Below are positions 17,143-25,085 of a stretch of DNA of 52,191 nt, in pieces. Each line of letters opens with the position of its first letter. The first letter of the stretch is position 1. The stretch is from Prochlorococcus sp. AG-355-B23 (lineage in GTDB: Bacteria; Cyanobacteriota; Cyanobacteriia; PCC-6307; Cyanobiaceae): the NCBI GenBank assembly GCA_003280935.1, contig QCDJ01000009.1, positions 1 to 52,191 of the forward strand. The letters run 5' to 3'. Made by a program: the position numbers and the translations under genes. The notes under the pieces were generated by a model. That model did no database searches. It was not told the origin of the DNA and saw only the letters and a list, made by a program, of their open reading frames with translations.

Positions 17143-18042
17143 TTAAAGAGAATCAACCCAATCCAAAATATGCTGATTAACTAATTCAGGTATCTCATCA
17201 TGAGGACAATGTCCTGCATCAAGAATAATTTCTTTTGTATTCTTTGGTATAAATTTTTTATACAGATTTCTTTTTTTTGGAGTGTTCATCCATGGATCTT
17301 TCCCTCCCCAAAGAAGTAATAATGGTGCATTTAGTTTTGCGAATAGCTTATCCAACGGCAATCCCTGCGGACCTGATGGGTTAAATACACTTCTAAAAAC
17401 ATTAAAAGCTCCGAAATCTAGAGAAGGCTTTCTTATTGACTCAACTAAAAAATCATCAACATTTTTTTTATCAACGTAAACTTGATTCAACGTTTTTTTA
17501 ATATTTTTTGGATTTCTCATATTTTCAAAAATCAAACGTTGAAGAACAATATTTTTCAAAAATATGCCCGCAACTGTTTCAATTGAAGTTTGCAACATGT
17601 TCTTTTTGATAGTTTTTTCTTCACTAAAATATCCAGCAGCATTAAGTAAGATCACTCCTGCGTTTAGCTCATTTAATTCTGCACCAGCTGCTAATGCGGC
17701 ATAACCACCTAAGGAATTTCCAACAACAATTGTAGGTTTTTTTATTTTCTCTTTTACATAAGCGACAACCTGATCTTTCCATAAAGATCCTGAGTATTCG
17801 ACGTCTTGAGGCTTAGGACTTTTTCCAAAACCGAGTAAATCCATAGCATGAACTTCGTATTTTGTACTCAAAATAGGAATATTAAATCTCCAATGATCCG
17901 TAGAAGCACCGAAACCATGAATTAATAAAATTGCACATTCTTTTGATGTTTGCTCGGGCTTAGCGGAAACTGTATGAATTGGGTAATTTAAAAAATTCCA
18001 GTTATAATTTACATCGCTATCTATCAGAGCTGACTTTTCCAT
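17143..18042 (-). CDS. Alpha/beta hydrolase fold protein
   Basis: The 299-aa protein has the oxyanion strand LLIHGFGASTDHWRFN (about residue 40), the lid-side LLGFGKSPKP, the nucleophile elbow GNSLGGYAAL with serine, and a terminal histidine in DAGHCPHDEIPELV. No signal peptide is visible. The pattern is shared by cyanobacterial hydrolases related to plant chlorophyll dephytylase and pheophytinase, and by epoxide hydrolase-like enzymes; the substrate cannot be told. A paralogue lies at 45602-46516. Confidence 0.88.
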   Translation of the reverse strand: MEKSALIDSDVNYNWNFLNYPIHTVSAKPEQTSKECAILLIHGFGASTDHWRFNIPILSTKYEVHAMDLLGFGKSPKPQDVEYSGSLWKDQVVAYVKEKIKKPTIVVGNSLGGYAALAAGAELNELNAGVILLNAAGYFSEEKTIKKNMLQTSIETVAGIFLKNIVLQRLIFENMRNPKNIKKTLNQVYVDKKNVDDFLVESIRKPSLDFGAFNVFRSVFNPSGPQGLPLDKLFAKLNAPLLLLWGGKDPWMNTPKKRNLYKKFIPKNTKEIILDAGHCPHDEIPELVNQHILDWVDSL

Positions 18043-18083
18043 TCATTGAAATTTATCTTTATTGATTCTAATAAACTTATTTC

Positions 18084-19451
18084 CTAAAGAAGACCCACAG
18101 GATCAGCTGCAACATCATCTGAAATTTTATTGCCATCATTTGGGGGCTTATCTTTTAGAACAATTCTTAATAGTACAGGTGCAAGAAATGTAGTTCCTAT
18201 AACCATTAATAAAATAGCTGCTTCAAGAGAAGGAGTTAATAACTTAGCACTCGTTCCTAGCCCAAGAAAAATTAAACCAACCTCTCCTCTAGGCATCATA
18301 CCCAAACCTACAACTAATCTATTTGTAGGTTTATCACTTGAAAATACCCATCCGGCTGCAATTTTTCCAATAATCGCAACAACTAATAAAAATCCTGCTA
18401 CTACAAGAGCTGATCTGCTTGTTGGATCAAGTGGATTGATAACAGATAAATCCATTCCAGCTCCAACTAATACAAAGAAAATAGTTGCGAATAAGGAAAC
18501 TAAAGGTAAAACAGATTGTTGTATTGCATGATTATTTTTAGAACTACTAAGAATCAATCCAGCTGCAAAAGCCCCTAAAGCTGCTTCCAATCCAATGGCT
18601 GTTGCCACGAAACAACACAATACAAGTATCACAAAAGAAGCTACCACAACGGCTCCAGGAGCCTTTAATCTATCTAATAACCAATCAAAACCTGGAGCAG
18701 CTGTTCTACTTAATGCAATAGCAGCAATTACAAATACTACAGCTGCTGCAACTAATTTAACAATGGGAGCAATTTCTAAAGTACCTCCGGCAGCAAGGGC
18801 GACTACAACTGCCAGAATAACAATTCCCAAAATATCGTCTAACACTGCTGCACCAATAACAATCTGTCCTTCTCTAGTTTTCAAATATCCCAATTCACCA
18901 AAAACACTTGCTGTAATTCCTATACTTGTGGCTGTCATAGATGCTCCAGCGAAAACTGCTGGAATTAAATTTACTTGGAAAATAAACATTAATCCAAGAG
19001 TTCCAAACGCAAAAGGTAAAATTACACCAGCCATAGCAACAGTAAAAGCCTGAGCACCGACAGCTACCAATTCCTCTAACTCACTTTCTAAGCCTGTTAA
19101 AAATAAAAGTGCATATAAACCAAGTGTTGCTACTGCTTGGAGCGAGGGAAAGCTTTCGAAATAAACATCTGGTACTGCTTCTGGGGGGATTGACGCTAAT
19201 GAACTAATAACATTTACAAGTCCCTCATTTAGTTCAGTTCCAGCTGAGGGCGGTATCAATAAATGGAAACCTGATGCTCCTATTACAACCCCTGCAAGAA
19301 GCTCACCTACAATCGTTGGCAAACTTAGCCTTACTAATACTTCTGCTAATGCTCTTGCAGCTAAAAAGATCAATAAAAATCTTATAACTCCGATCAACGT
19401 TTCAGCAACTTCTAAATCATGTGCACTTAATTCAGCAAGTAAAGAGTACAT
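18084..19451 (-). CDS. CPA2-family Na+/H+ antiporter, NhaS3-like
   Basis: The 455-aa protein has about 12 hydrophobic segments and is rich in Ala, Val and Leu. The motif VGELLAGVVIGASG near residue 45 and MTATSIGITASVFGELG near 175 fit the CPA2 unwound helix, and VIGAAVLDDILGIV supplies the adjacent acidic pair used in ion binding. The cytosolic C-terminal regulatory domain of KefB-type proteins is absent. It resembles cyanobacterial NhaS3, which can reside in thylakoid or plasma membranes. Its codons look less AT-rich than its neighbours', probably from its alanine content. Confidence 0.88.
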   Translation of the reverse strand: MYSLLAELSAHDLEVAETLIGVIRFLLIFLAARALAEVLVRLSLPTIVGELLAGVVIGASGFHLLIPPSAGTELNEGLVNVISSLASIPPEAVPDVYFESFPSLQAVATLGLYALLFLTGLESELEELVAVGAQAFTVAMAGVILPFAFGTLGLMFIFQVNLIPAVFAGASMTATSIGITASVFGELGYLKTREGQIVIGAAVLDDILGIVILAVVVALAAGGTLEIAPIVKLVAAAVVFVIAAIALSRTAAPGFDWLLDRLKAPGAVVVASFVILVLCCFVATAIGLEAALGAFAAGLILSSSKNNHAIQQSVLPLVSLFATIFFVLVGAGMDLSVINPLDPTSRSALVVAGFLLVVAIIGKIAAGWVFSSDKPTNRLVVGLGMMPRGEVGLIFLGLGTSAKLLTPSLEAAILLMVIGTTFLAPVLLRIVLKDKPPNDGNKISDDVAADPVGLL

Positions 19452-19463
19452 TTAAGTGTAAAA

Positions 19464-19494
19464 AATAAACTACCTAACTGGAAGATAGTTTATT
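19464..19494. repeat. Inverted repeat in the antiporter-glgP divergent gap
   Basis: AATAAACTA (19464-19472) is complementary to TAGTTTATT (19486-19494) around a 13-base loop, with a GGGCCC palindrome right after. It lies 13 bases upstream of the antiporter start and 90 before glgP, so it may be an operator or leader hairpin of the antiporter. Chance in AT-rich DNA is a fair alternative. Confidence 0.3.
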
Positions 19495-19583
19495 GAGGGC
19501 CCACTTTAAGAAATATGTAAGAAAAAAGCAAAAATACTCAACAAGTGTGGATCTGAAGTTACAACAAAGAAATTTTCTTAAAA

Positions 19584-22148
19584 ATGGCTATTGTCTGTTA
19601 TATGGCTAATCCAATGAATTCCAACGAACCCTTTGATCTGCGCTTGCCTACACCAGGCTGCTATTTAGATCCTGAGAAAGCTGGGATGGATTCAGATGCT
19701 GTTTTTCAAGGAATGACAGCCCATCTTTTCTACACTCTTGGAAAGTTAGCAACCTCTGCAAGTCCTCACGACCTATATATGGCTTTGAGTTATGCAGTTA
19801 AAGATAGGCTAATGACAAGATACTTGGCTAGCCAAGAGGTCATAAGAAAAAAACCACAAAAAACTGTAGCTTACTTATCAGCAGAATTTTTAATAGGTCC
19901 TCAATTAAGTAATAACCTCCTCAATCTTGGCATAACTCAAGAAGCGGAAGATGCATTAAAAAGATTTGGTATTGAATCTTTATCAACAATACTCGAAGTA
20001 GAGGAAGAGCCTGGATTAGGTAATGGTGGTCTTGGTAGACTTGCTGCATGCTATATGGAATCATTAGCATCTCTACAAGTGCCAGCAGTTGGTTATGGTA
20101 TTCGCTACGAATTTGGCATATTCAATCAATTAATCAGAGATGGTTGGCAAGTTGAAGTTACTGACAAATGGCTAAAAGGTGGATGGCCTTGGGAACTTCC
20201 ACAACCTGATGAATCATGTTTTGTTGGCTTTGGAGGAAGAACTGAAAGTTATAGAGACGATAAAGGAAACTACAGATCAAGATGGATACCTTCTGAACAT
20301 GCAATAGGTGTCCCTCATGATGTTCCAGTCTTAGGATACAGGGTAAATACATGTGACAGATTAAGACTCTGGAGAGCTGATGCGACAGAAAGTTTTGACT
20401 TTTATGCTTTCAATATTGGTGATTACTATGGAGCAGTAGAAGAAAAAGTTGCCTCTGAAACTCTCTCAAAAGTTCTATATCCAAATGATGGAACAGACGA
20501 AGGTAGAAGATTAAGACTCAAACAACAACACTTCTTTGTAAGCTGTTCTCTTCAGGATATGCTGAGAAGCCTTGAGAAAAGATCAATACCTATAACAGAA
20601 TTCCCTAAGCATTGGACAGTCCAATTAAATGATACTCATCCTGCCATAGCTGTTGCAGAATTAATGCGACTTCTTATTGACCAATATCAAATAGGTTGGG
20701 ATAAAGCTTGGAACATCACAACTTCCTCAGTTGCATATACCAACCATACATTACTTCCAGAAGCTTTAGAAAAATGGGATTTAAATTTATTTAATGATCT
20801 TCTTCCTAGACATTTAGAAATTATTTATGAAATTAATTGGAGATTTCTACAACAATTAAGACTACGTTATCCTGGTGATGACAAAATCCTTCAAAAACTC
20901 TCAATAATAGATGAGGAAGGCTCTAAATCAGTTCGGATGGCTCATTTAGCTACAATTGGAGCACATCACATAAATGGTGTTGCAGCTCTCCATTCAGATC
21001 TAATCAAAAGGCAACTTCTGCCTGAATTCGCAGCTCTGTGGCCTGAAAAATTTACAAATGTAACTAATGGAGTCACTCCAAGGAGATGGGTTGCCCTATC
21101 TAATCCATCACTATCGAACCTTTTAGAAGAAGAAGTTGGTCCAAACTGGATAACAAATATGGAACTTCTTAAGAAGTTAGAAGAAAAAAAAGATGACAAC
21201 CATTTTTTGGGAAGATTTGAGGAAACCAAACTAAATGGCAAAAGAAAATTAGCCAGCTTTATCCATTCGAAAACTGGAATACTGGTAGATCCATCAAGTT
21301 TATTTGATGTTCAGGTAAAAAGAATTCATCAATATAAAAGGCAACACTTAAACGCCCTACAAATTATTGCCCAATATTTAAGAATCAAAAATGGTACAAA
21401 CAAGTATGAAGTCCCAAGAACAATAATATTCGGAGGTAAAGCTGCACCAGGTTACTTTATGGCAAAGCTGATGATTAGATTCATTAATGGTATTGCTGAT
21501 GTGGTTAATTCTGATCCAGATATGGATGGTTTATTAAGAGTTGTTTTTCTACCAGACTATAACGTTAAACTTGGTGAAATAGTTTATCCTGCAACTGATC
21601 TTTCTGAACAAATTTCAACTGCTGGAAAAGAAGCATCTGGAACTGGAAATATGAAGTTTGCCATGAATGGAGCTTTAACCATTGGAACCTTAGATGGAGC
21701 GAATGTGGAATTAAGAGATCTTGTGAAAAAAGAAAATTTCTTTCTTTTTGGTAAAACTGAAAGCGAAATTATGGACTTAAAAAATAATAACTACTCTCCC
21801 AAAACTTTTATTGATCAATGTCCAGAACTCAAAGAGGTTATACGCCTAATTGAAATTGGCCACTTTAGCAATGGAGATAAAGAATTATTTAAACCTTTAT
21901 TAAATAGCCTTACAGGCCATGACCCATTTTTTGTTATGGCTGACTTTGAAGATTACTTAAATAAGCAGGATGTGGTCAGTGAATGCTGGAATAATAAAAA
22001 ATCTTGGAATAAAATGGCATTATTAAATACTGCTAGATCAGGATATTTTTCTTCAGATAGATCTATTAGAGAATACTGTAAATCTATTTGGAAAGTATCT
22101 CCAATGCCTGTTGAAATTACTTGCGACGTGGAAGAATTAACTAACTAA
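19584..22148 (+). CDS. glgP: Glycogen phosphorylase
   Basis: GlgP releases glucose-1-phosphate from glycogen by phosphorolysis, mobilising the night-time reserve. The 854-aa protein spans the GT35 family. VAYLSAEFLIGPQL and EEPGLGNGGLGRLAACY lie in the N-terminal half, QLNDTHPAIAVAE follows, and EASGTGNMKFAMNGALTIG near residue 690 contains the PLP-binding lysine. The 19584 ATG gives the longest product, but ATGs at 19602 and 19614 would also preserve the family core, and the last looks most natural. It overlaps the convergent 151-aa gene by 8 bases. Confidence 0.96.
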   Translation: MAIVCYMANPMNSNEPFDLRLPTPGCYLDPEKAGMDSDAVFQGMTAHLFYTLGKLATSASPHDLYMALSYAVKDRLMTRYLASQEVIRKKPQKTVAYLSAEFLIGPQLSNNLLNLGITQEAEDALKRFGIESLSTILEVEEEPGLGNGGLGRLAACYMESLASLQVPAVGYGIRYEFGIFNQLIRDGWQVEVTDKWLKGGWPWELPQPDESCFVGFGGRTESYRDDKGNYRSRWIPSEHAIGVPHDVPVLGYRVNTCDRLRLWRADATESFDFYAFNIGDYYGAVEEKVASETLSKVLYPNDGTDEGRRLRLKQQHFFVSCSLQDMLRSLEKRSIPITEFPKHWTVQLNDTHPAIAVAELMRLLIDQYQIGWDKAWNITTSSVAYTNHTLLPEALEKWDLNLFNDLLPRHLEIIYEINWRFLQQLRLRYPGDDKILQKLSIIDEEGSKSVRMAHLATIGAHHINGVAALHSDLIKRQLLPEFAALWPEKFTNVTNGVTPRRWVALSNPSLSNLLEEEVGPNWITNMELLKKLEEKKDDNHFLGRFEETKLNGKRKLASFIHSKTGILVDPSSLFDVQVKRIHQYKRQHLNALQIIAQYLRIKNGTNKYEVPRTIIFGGKAAPGYFMAKLMIRFINGIADVVNSDPDMDGLLRVVFLPDYNVKLGEIVYPATDLSEQISTAGKEASGTGNMKFAMNGALTIGTLDGANVELRDLVKKENFFLFGKTESEIMDLKNNNYSPKTFIDQCPELKEVIRLIEIGHFSNGDKELFKPLLNSLTGHDPFFVMADFEDYLNKQDVVSECWNNKKSWNKMALLNTARSGYFSSDRSIREYCKSIWKVSPMPVEITCDVEELTN

Positions 22149-22596
22149 TATTTTTCTTATCTGGTGAATCTGGGGTTTGATGAAATAATCTATTCAAAAT
22201 TAATCTATCCATATTTAATGGGTCTGGGGCTAATTCATTTGCAATTTCTTTAAATTTTGATTCAATATTGTTTGAAATTTTTGTATCAAATATTCTTTCC
22301 ATTAATGCTTCAATTGAATATAAATATGCATTAACACTTTCTAGTTCATCTAAAGCTTCAGTAATGTCTGTATCAGAAATATGTTTTTCCTTTGAACTAT
22401 TATCTTCATTGGATTCTCTTTCAGATAATTGTCTCTGCAACTCATCAGTTACCTTAGTACAAAGTGTTCTGAACGATTGAATAGATGCCCAATTCAATTC
22501 TTGTTGCTGCTTAAAAGTAGGAAATTCTCTAATTAGACGATCATGCTCTTTATAAAATCTCTGACAATCAGAGCATTGACATGGTTCTTCAGTCAA
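22141..22596 (-). CDS. Conserved protein of unknown function with N-terminal CxCxxC (151 aa)
   Basis: The N-terminus carries CQCSDCQRFY, three closely spaced cysteines that could bind a metal. The rest is acidic and helical by composition, with a long hydrophilic linker around SKEKHISDTDITEALDE. There are no membrane segments. The 3' end overlaps glgP by 8 bases in a convergent arrangement. I do not recognise a family. It is the last gene of a minus-strand pair with the 110-aa gene 31 bases upstream. Confidence 0.65.
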   Translation of the reverse strand: MTEEPCQCSDCQRFYKEHDRLIREFPTFKQQQELNWASIQSFRTLCTKVTDELQRQLSERESNEDNSSKEKHISDTDITEALDELESVNAYLYSIEALMERIFDTKISNNIESKFKEIANELAPDPLNMDRLILNRLFHQTPDSPDKKNIS

Positions 22597-22627
22597 AAGA
22601 AAAAATAATTCTTTCTATATCATCTCA

Positions 22628-22960
22628 CTATTTGGGCAAAATTGTAGGACCATCCAATAATTCGTCATTTTCATCGAGTGAATCCGGACTATCTGGCAAA
22701 GGTATCTCAATACTAGTAACCAAATTAATAACATCTCTTAATCTCATAGAATCAGCAAACCATCCCATTGCTTGCTCGGCATCGCCTCTTTTTTCTGCAT
22801 CATTTGCTTGATCTTCATGAGCTTCCGCCAATAGAGCAAGCCAGCAAAGGCATCTTGCTTGAACTATTGAAAGATCTAAATCATTAGGTTGGGACTTAGA
22901 AATGCGTTCATGCTCTTGTTGAATTAAGAGCTTTAATCGCATATCGTGCAACTTAGCCAT
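22628..22960 (-). CDS. Conserved protein of unknown function (110 aa)
   Basis: The protein is helical in character, with an alanine-rich centre (CLCWLALLAEAHEDQAND then AEKRGDAEQAMGWFADSMRL) that reads like a degenerate TPR-type helix pair. The C-terminus is acidic and proline-containing. There are no signal peptide and no catalytic motif. It lies 77 bases from the 3' end of tRNA-Arg on the same strand, so the tRNA and this gene may share transcription. Function unknown. Confidence 0.65.
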   Translation of the reverse strand: MAKLHDMRLKLLIQQEHERISKSQPNDLDLSIVQARCLCWLALLAEAHEDQANDAEKRGDAEQAMGWFADSMRLRDVINLVTSIEIPLPDSPDSLDENDELLDGPTILPK

Positions 22961-23037
22961 AAAAGATTTATTACTAACTACACGCTAGCTAGAGAGTAGC
23001 AAGTTTGCACACATACTACATATAGTTTTTTATTTTA

Positions 23038-23111
<74 letters not shown>

Positions 23112-23130
23112 AATAGATGATTTTTGGAGT

Positions 23131-23149
23131 ATTTAGCATTATGCTAAAT
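23131..23149. promoter_or_regulatory. Palindrome in the tRNA-Arg/rnpB divergent promoter gap
   Basis: ATTTAGCAT and ATGCTAAAT flank a single T, making a 9-1-9 palindrome that fills half of the 38-base gap. On the plus strand TATGCT at 23140-23145 is a good -10 for rnpB, whose RNA should begin near 23150. On the minus strand the same element gives TAAATA near the right distance for tRNA-Arg. The role is inference. Confidence 0.55.
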
Positions 23150-23525
23150 GAAAGCAGGAGAGGCAATCGCAAGAAAGTTTTATTTTGTTTCCAAAATAAA
23201 ACTTTCTTGAGGAAAGTCCGGGCTCCCACATGGTCAGGCTTGCTGGGTAATGCCCAGTGCGGGCAACCGTGAGGATAGTGCCACAGAAACATACCGCCTA
23301 ATACTTTATGTATGGCAAGGGTGCAAGGGTGTGGTAAGAGCGCACCAGCAACATTGAGAAGTGTTGGCTAGGTAAACCCCGGCTGGGAGCAAGGCTTAGT
23401 AGATTTATGACCATTACACAATCTACTTTTAAGCGCCGCTTGAGACTGTGAAGTAATTCCAGTCCTAGATAGATGATTGCCCATCTTAATTAAGATGAAC
23501 AGAACCCGGCTTATGACCTGCTTTC
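23150..23525 (+). ncRNA. rnpB: RNase P RNA (catalytic subunit)
   Basis: This is the ribozyme that removes 5' leaders from pre-tRNA. The conserved type A core is readable: GAGGAAAGTCCGGGCTCC near 23210, the downstream GGTAAACCCCGGCTGGGAGC near 23371, and AGAACCCGGCTTATGACCTG near the 3' end. Helix P1 pairs GAAAGCAGG at the 5' end with CCTGCTTTC at 23517-23525, which sets the ends. The P3 stem is unusually long and AT-rich: 16 perfect pairs with a 6-base loop between about 23171 and 23208. It lies 25 bases before rnc. Confidence 0.97.
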
Positions 23526-23550
23526 TAATTGTTGTGATTATTCAAATCAG

Positions 23551-24300
23551 ATGACAAATATAATTAACGCAAAGAGAATTGATCAAATAACTACTTTTTT
23601 AGAGTCTTTAAATATTAAATCAAAAAGATTTTCTGAAATAATTAGAACTCAAAATATTTCAGTTATTCAAGATTTCAATCAAGCATTTATCCATTCCTCA
23701 GAGGACAAAATAATAAATTATGAAAAACTAGAATTTTTCGGAGATGCAGTACTTAGATTAGCTGCTTCTAATTTTATTGAAAAAAAATATCCTCAAATGA
23801 GTGTAGGAGAAAGATCAGAGCTAAGAGCACAAATTGTAAGTGATGAATGGTTAAGTAAATTAGGAGAAAAAATTGATATTGAGAAATTAATAATTAAAGG
23901 ACCTAAAGCTTTAGGTGATGAAAATTCAAAAAATACTATTATTGGTGAAGCTACAGAAGCTTTAATCGGTGCTCTTTACAAGTGCTTTAACTCAATTCAA
24001 GAAGTAAATCTTTGGTTAGATGATATTTGGGAGGAAGATTCAAAAATATTTTTAAAATCTCCATATAAATTCAAATCTAAGACAGTATTGCAAGAGTGGT
24101 GTCAAAGTAAAGGTTTTGATTTGCCAGTCTATAAAATCATTGAAGTGTCTAGAAAAAACGGTGACCCTAAAAGATTTTCTTGCGATATATTTATCGAAGG
24201 ATTAAAAGAATCATCTGCATTCGGCAAATCCCATAAACAAGCAGAAACAAATGCGGCCAGAGTTTTGATAGAAAAATTTATAACTAAAGGTAAAATCTAA
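23551..24300 (+). CDS. rnc: Ribonuclease III
   Basis: RNase III cleaves double-stranded RNA in rRNA precursors and structured mRNAs. The 249-aa protein has the signature NYEKLEFFGDAVLRLAA (about residue 52), with the catalytic acidic residues there and in GEATEALIGALY. A C-terminal double-stranded RNA-binding domain begins near 170, with KTVLQEWCQSKG and the KQAETNAARVLIEK end. It follows rnpB by 25 bases on the same strand, clustering two RNA-processing functions. It ends 3 bases from convergent ndhS. Confidence 0.96.
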   Translation: MTNIINAKRIDQITTFLESLNIKSKRFSEIIRTQNISVIQDFNQAFIHSSEDKIINYEKLEFFGDAVLRLAASNFIEKKYPQMSVGERSELRAQIVSDEWLSKLGEKIDIEKLIIKGPKALGDENSKNTIIGEATEALIGALYKCFNSIQEVNLWLDDIWEEDSKIFLKSPYKFKSKTVLQEWCQSKGFDLPVYKIIEVSRKNGDPKRFSCDIFIEGLKESSAFGKSHKQAETNAARVLIEKFITKGKI

Positions 24301-24303
24301 TTT

Positions 24304-24489
24304 TTATACTATTTCTAAATTTGTTAGTTGAAAAGTTATGAGTTTATCCCAATTACCCCCTTCAAATAGAACAGCTGCTCTTTTTTTTGTAACTCTTTGT
24401 ACAAACCCTTTATATCCCCTATATATAGAATTATTGTCTTTAACAACAACAAAAGAACCGGGAAGTATTGGTTTAGTAGATAATTCCAT
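24304..24489 (-). CDS. ndhS: NDH-1 subunit S, SH3-like ferredoxin-docking subunit
   Basis: NdhS is a small peripheral subunit of the photosynthetic NDH-1 complex that helps dock ferredoxin for cyclic electron flow. The 61-aa protein is nearly all SH3-like beta barrel, with ILPGSFVVVKD, YRGYKGFVQRVT, and AAVLFEGGNWDKLITFQL, the last block being diagnostic. The usual cyanobacterial length is about 60-110 aa. It sits alone on the minus strand between rnc and rimM. Confidence 0.85.
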   Translation of the reverse strand: MELSTKPILPGSFVVVKDNNSIYRGYKGFVQRVTKKRAAVLFEGGNWDKLITFQLTNLEIV

Positions 24490-24514
24490 AAAACAACCTT
24501 TCTAATACAATATT

Positions 24515-25054
24515 ATGATAAATAAAAACGAATGGTTGATTGTTGGATTCATAACATCATGTCATGGAATTAATGGACAATTAAAGGTTAAATCTCTAAG
24601 TGATTTTGAAGAAAGATTTTTAAAACCGGGAATGAGATGGTTACAAAAAGAAAATGAATCTCCTTCAAAAATAGAACTTATATCTGGTTTCAAACAGCCT
24701 GGTAAAGAAACCTTTATAGTTAAGTTTCAAGGAATAAATACAAGAAATCATGCAGAGAAAATTAAAAAATTTAAGATTCTTGTAAAAACTGACAAGCTAC
24801 CTAAATTGAAAAAGGAAGAATTCCATTTGTTGGAACTTATAAATCTAGAGGTAAAGACTTTAGAAAATGATGAATTAAAAATAATTGGGAAAGTTATTAA
24901 TTTAGAAAATGAGAAAAATAATCTGCTTGTTATTGAACTATTTAAAAATCAAAAAAAAGTTCTTATACCATTTGTAAAAGAAATAGTCCCATTAATAGAC
25001 ATAAAAAATAATTTTTTAATAATCAATCCTCCAAATGGACTTTTAGAACTTTAA
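24515..25054 (+). CDS. rimM: 16S rRNA processing protein RimM
   Basis: RimM binds ribosomal protein S19 and helps mature the 30S head domain. The 179-aa protein begins with [21 protein letters not shown], matching the N-terminal RimM barrel, and has a PRC-barrel-like C-terminus containing [13 protein letters not shown] and [14 protein letters not shown]. The start at 24515 leaves 25 bases to the divergent ndhS start. It is convergent with glmS. Confidence 0.94.
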   Translation: MINKNEWLIVGFITSCHGINGQLKVKSLSDFEERFLKPGMRWLQKENESPSKIELISGFKQPGKETFIVKFQGINTRNHAEKIKKFKILVKTDKLPKLKKEEFHLLELINLEVKTLENDELKIIGKVINLENEKNNLLVIELFKNQKKVLIPFVKEIVPLIDIKNNFLIINPPNGLLEL

Positions 25055-25085
25055 ATTTTAAAAATACAACTTTGTCAGAAACTAA

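Noticed and set aside
18130..19053. Two long plus-strand open frames (18130-18531 and 18595-19053) opposite the antiporter
   Set aside because: They are antisense shadows of a gene rich in Ala and Val codons. Their translations are low-complexity Thr/Ala/Ile sequences with no family features.
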